Source of the DNA: Chitinophagaceae bacterium
GTDB lineage: Bacteria; Bacteroidota; Bacteroidia; Chitinophagales; Chitinophagaceae
DNA length: 7,224 nt
Direction of reading: 5' to 3'
Assembly: GCA_021738605.1 (NCBI GenBank)
Contig: JAIPBY010000126.1
Coordinates: 1-7,224 of the forward strand
Shown one piece after another: positions 7,165 through 7,224 of the stretch (position 1 is the first letter of the stretch; the number at the start of each line of letters is the position of its first letter). The position numbers were made by a program, and so were the translations under genes. The notes beneath the pieces were generated by a model, which searched no databases, had not been told where the DNA came from, and worked only from the letters and a program-made list of their open reading frames with translations.

Positions 7165-7224
7165 CTACAGCATAAAAATAGCCAGAAAAGCAGCCAAAAT
7201 GATTACAAAAAAACCCCTAAATAA
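7165..7224 (-). CDS. Possible C-terminus of a membrane protein (partial, 5' end outside window)
   Basis: On the minus strand the frame entering from the right edge reads LFRGFFVIILAAFLAIFML and stops at TAG (7165-7167). These 19 residues would form one transmembrane helix ending abruptly at the C-terminus, with an Arg before it. Such an ending is common in integral membrane proteins, and the orientation matches the downstream susCD genes. The fragment is too short to assign to a family, and T-rich non-coding DNA can by chance translate to hydrophobic residues, so this is a tentative call. Confidence 0.35.
   Translation of the reverse strand, partial: LFRGFFVIILAAFLAIFML

Noticed and set aside
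7168..7200. Approximate direct repeat GGCTGCTTTT / GGCTATTTTT on the minus strand
   Set aside because: Only two short, imperfect copies in T-rich sequence; they are equally explained as codons for Leu/Ala/Phe-rich residues of the possible membrane-protein end.
7199..7224. Possible start of a divergent plus-strand gene (ATG at 7199, MITKKPLN)
   Set aside because: Only eight codons are visible, without a clear ribosome binding site or promoter, and the opposite strand offers a more protein-like reading of the same bases. It cannot be excluded without sequence to the right.

Overview
The window looks like chromosomal DNA of a Bacteroidota bacterium, plausibly from the Chitinophagales; the rank below phylum is a guess. 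The evidence is a classic SusC/SusD outer-membrane import pair, a SusD-type lipoprotein signal, A-rich translation-start regions without clear Shine-Dalgarno sites, moderate GC, and an Fe-S assembly protein tail (ending MSEEAKLELGFL) of the type found in Bacteroidota suf clusters.

Layout. Positions 3-209 (+) hold the 3' end of a MIP18/DUF59 (SufT/YitW-like) Fe-S cluster assembly gene. A short convergent spacer (210-296) with a weak possible bidirectional terminator separates it from a run of minus-strand genes. In transcription order these are: susC-like TonB-dependent transporter (7035 to 4075), susD-like lipoprotein (4044 to 2542), a strong intrinsic terminator (2480-2514), an FMN-dependent L-2-hydroxyacid dehydrogenase/oxidase (2426 to 1254) and an NAD(P)-dependent D-2-hydroxyacid dehydrogenase (1244 to 297). 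The right edge (7165-7224) may carry the last 19 codons of another minus-strand gene encoding a membrane protein. The 129 bases between it and susC contain two dyad symmetries and a weak Bacteroidota-type promoter candidate.

How the genes may work together. SusC and SusD form an outer-membrane importer: SusD is the surface lipoprotein lid and SusC the TonB-driven barrel. The two hydroxyacid genes are only 9 bases apart and surely co-transcribed. One oxidises L-2-hydroxyacids (or glycolate) to 2-oxoacids, and the other interconverts 2-oxoacids and D-2-hydroxyacids (or glyoxylate/glycolate, hydroxypyruvate/D-glycerate). They could therefore share a 2-oxoacid intermediate. The terminator argues that susCD and the hydroxyacid pair are separate transcripts, or are joined only by read-through, so a functional link between uptake and hydroxyacid metabolism is possible but unproven. 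No mobile element, CRISPR array, tRNA or rRNA is visible. I found no clearly novel system; the most notable points are the opposite-stereospecificity enzyme pair, an active-site substitution in the flavoenzyme, and the structured region upstream of susC.
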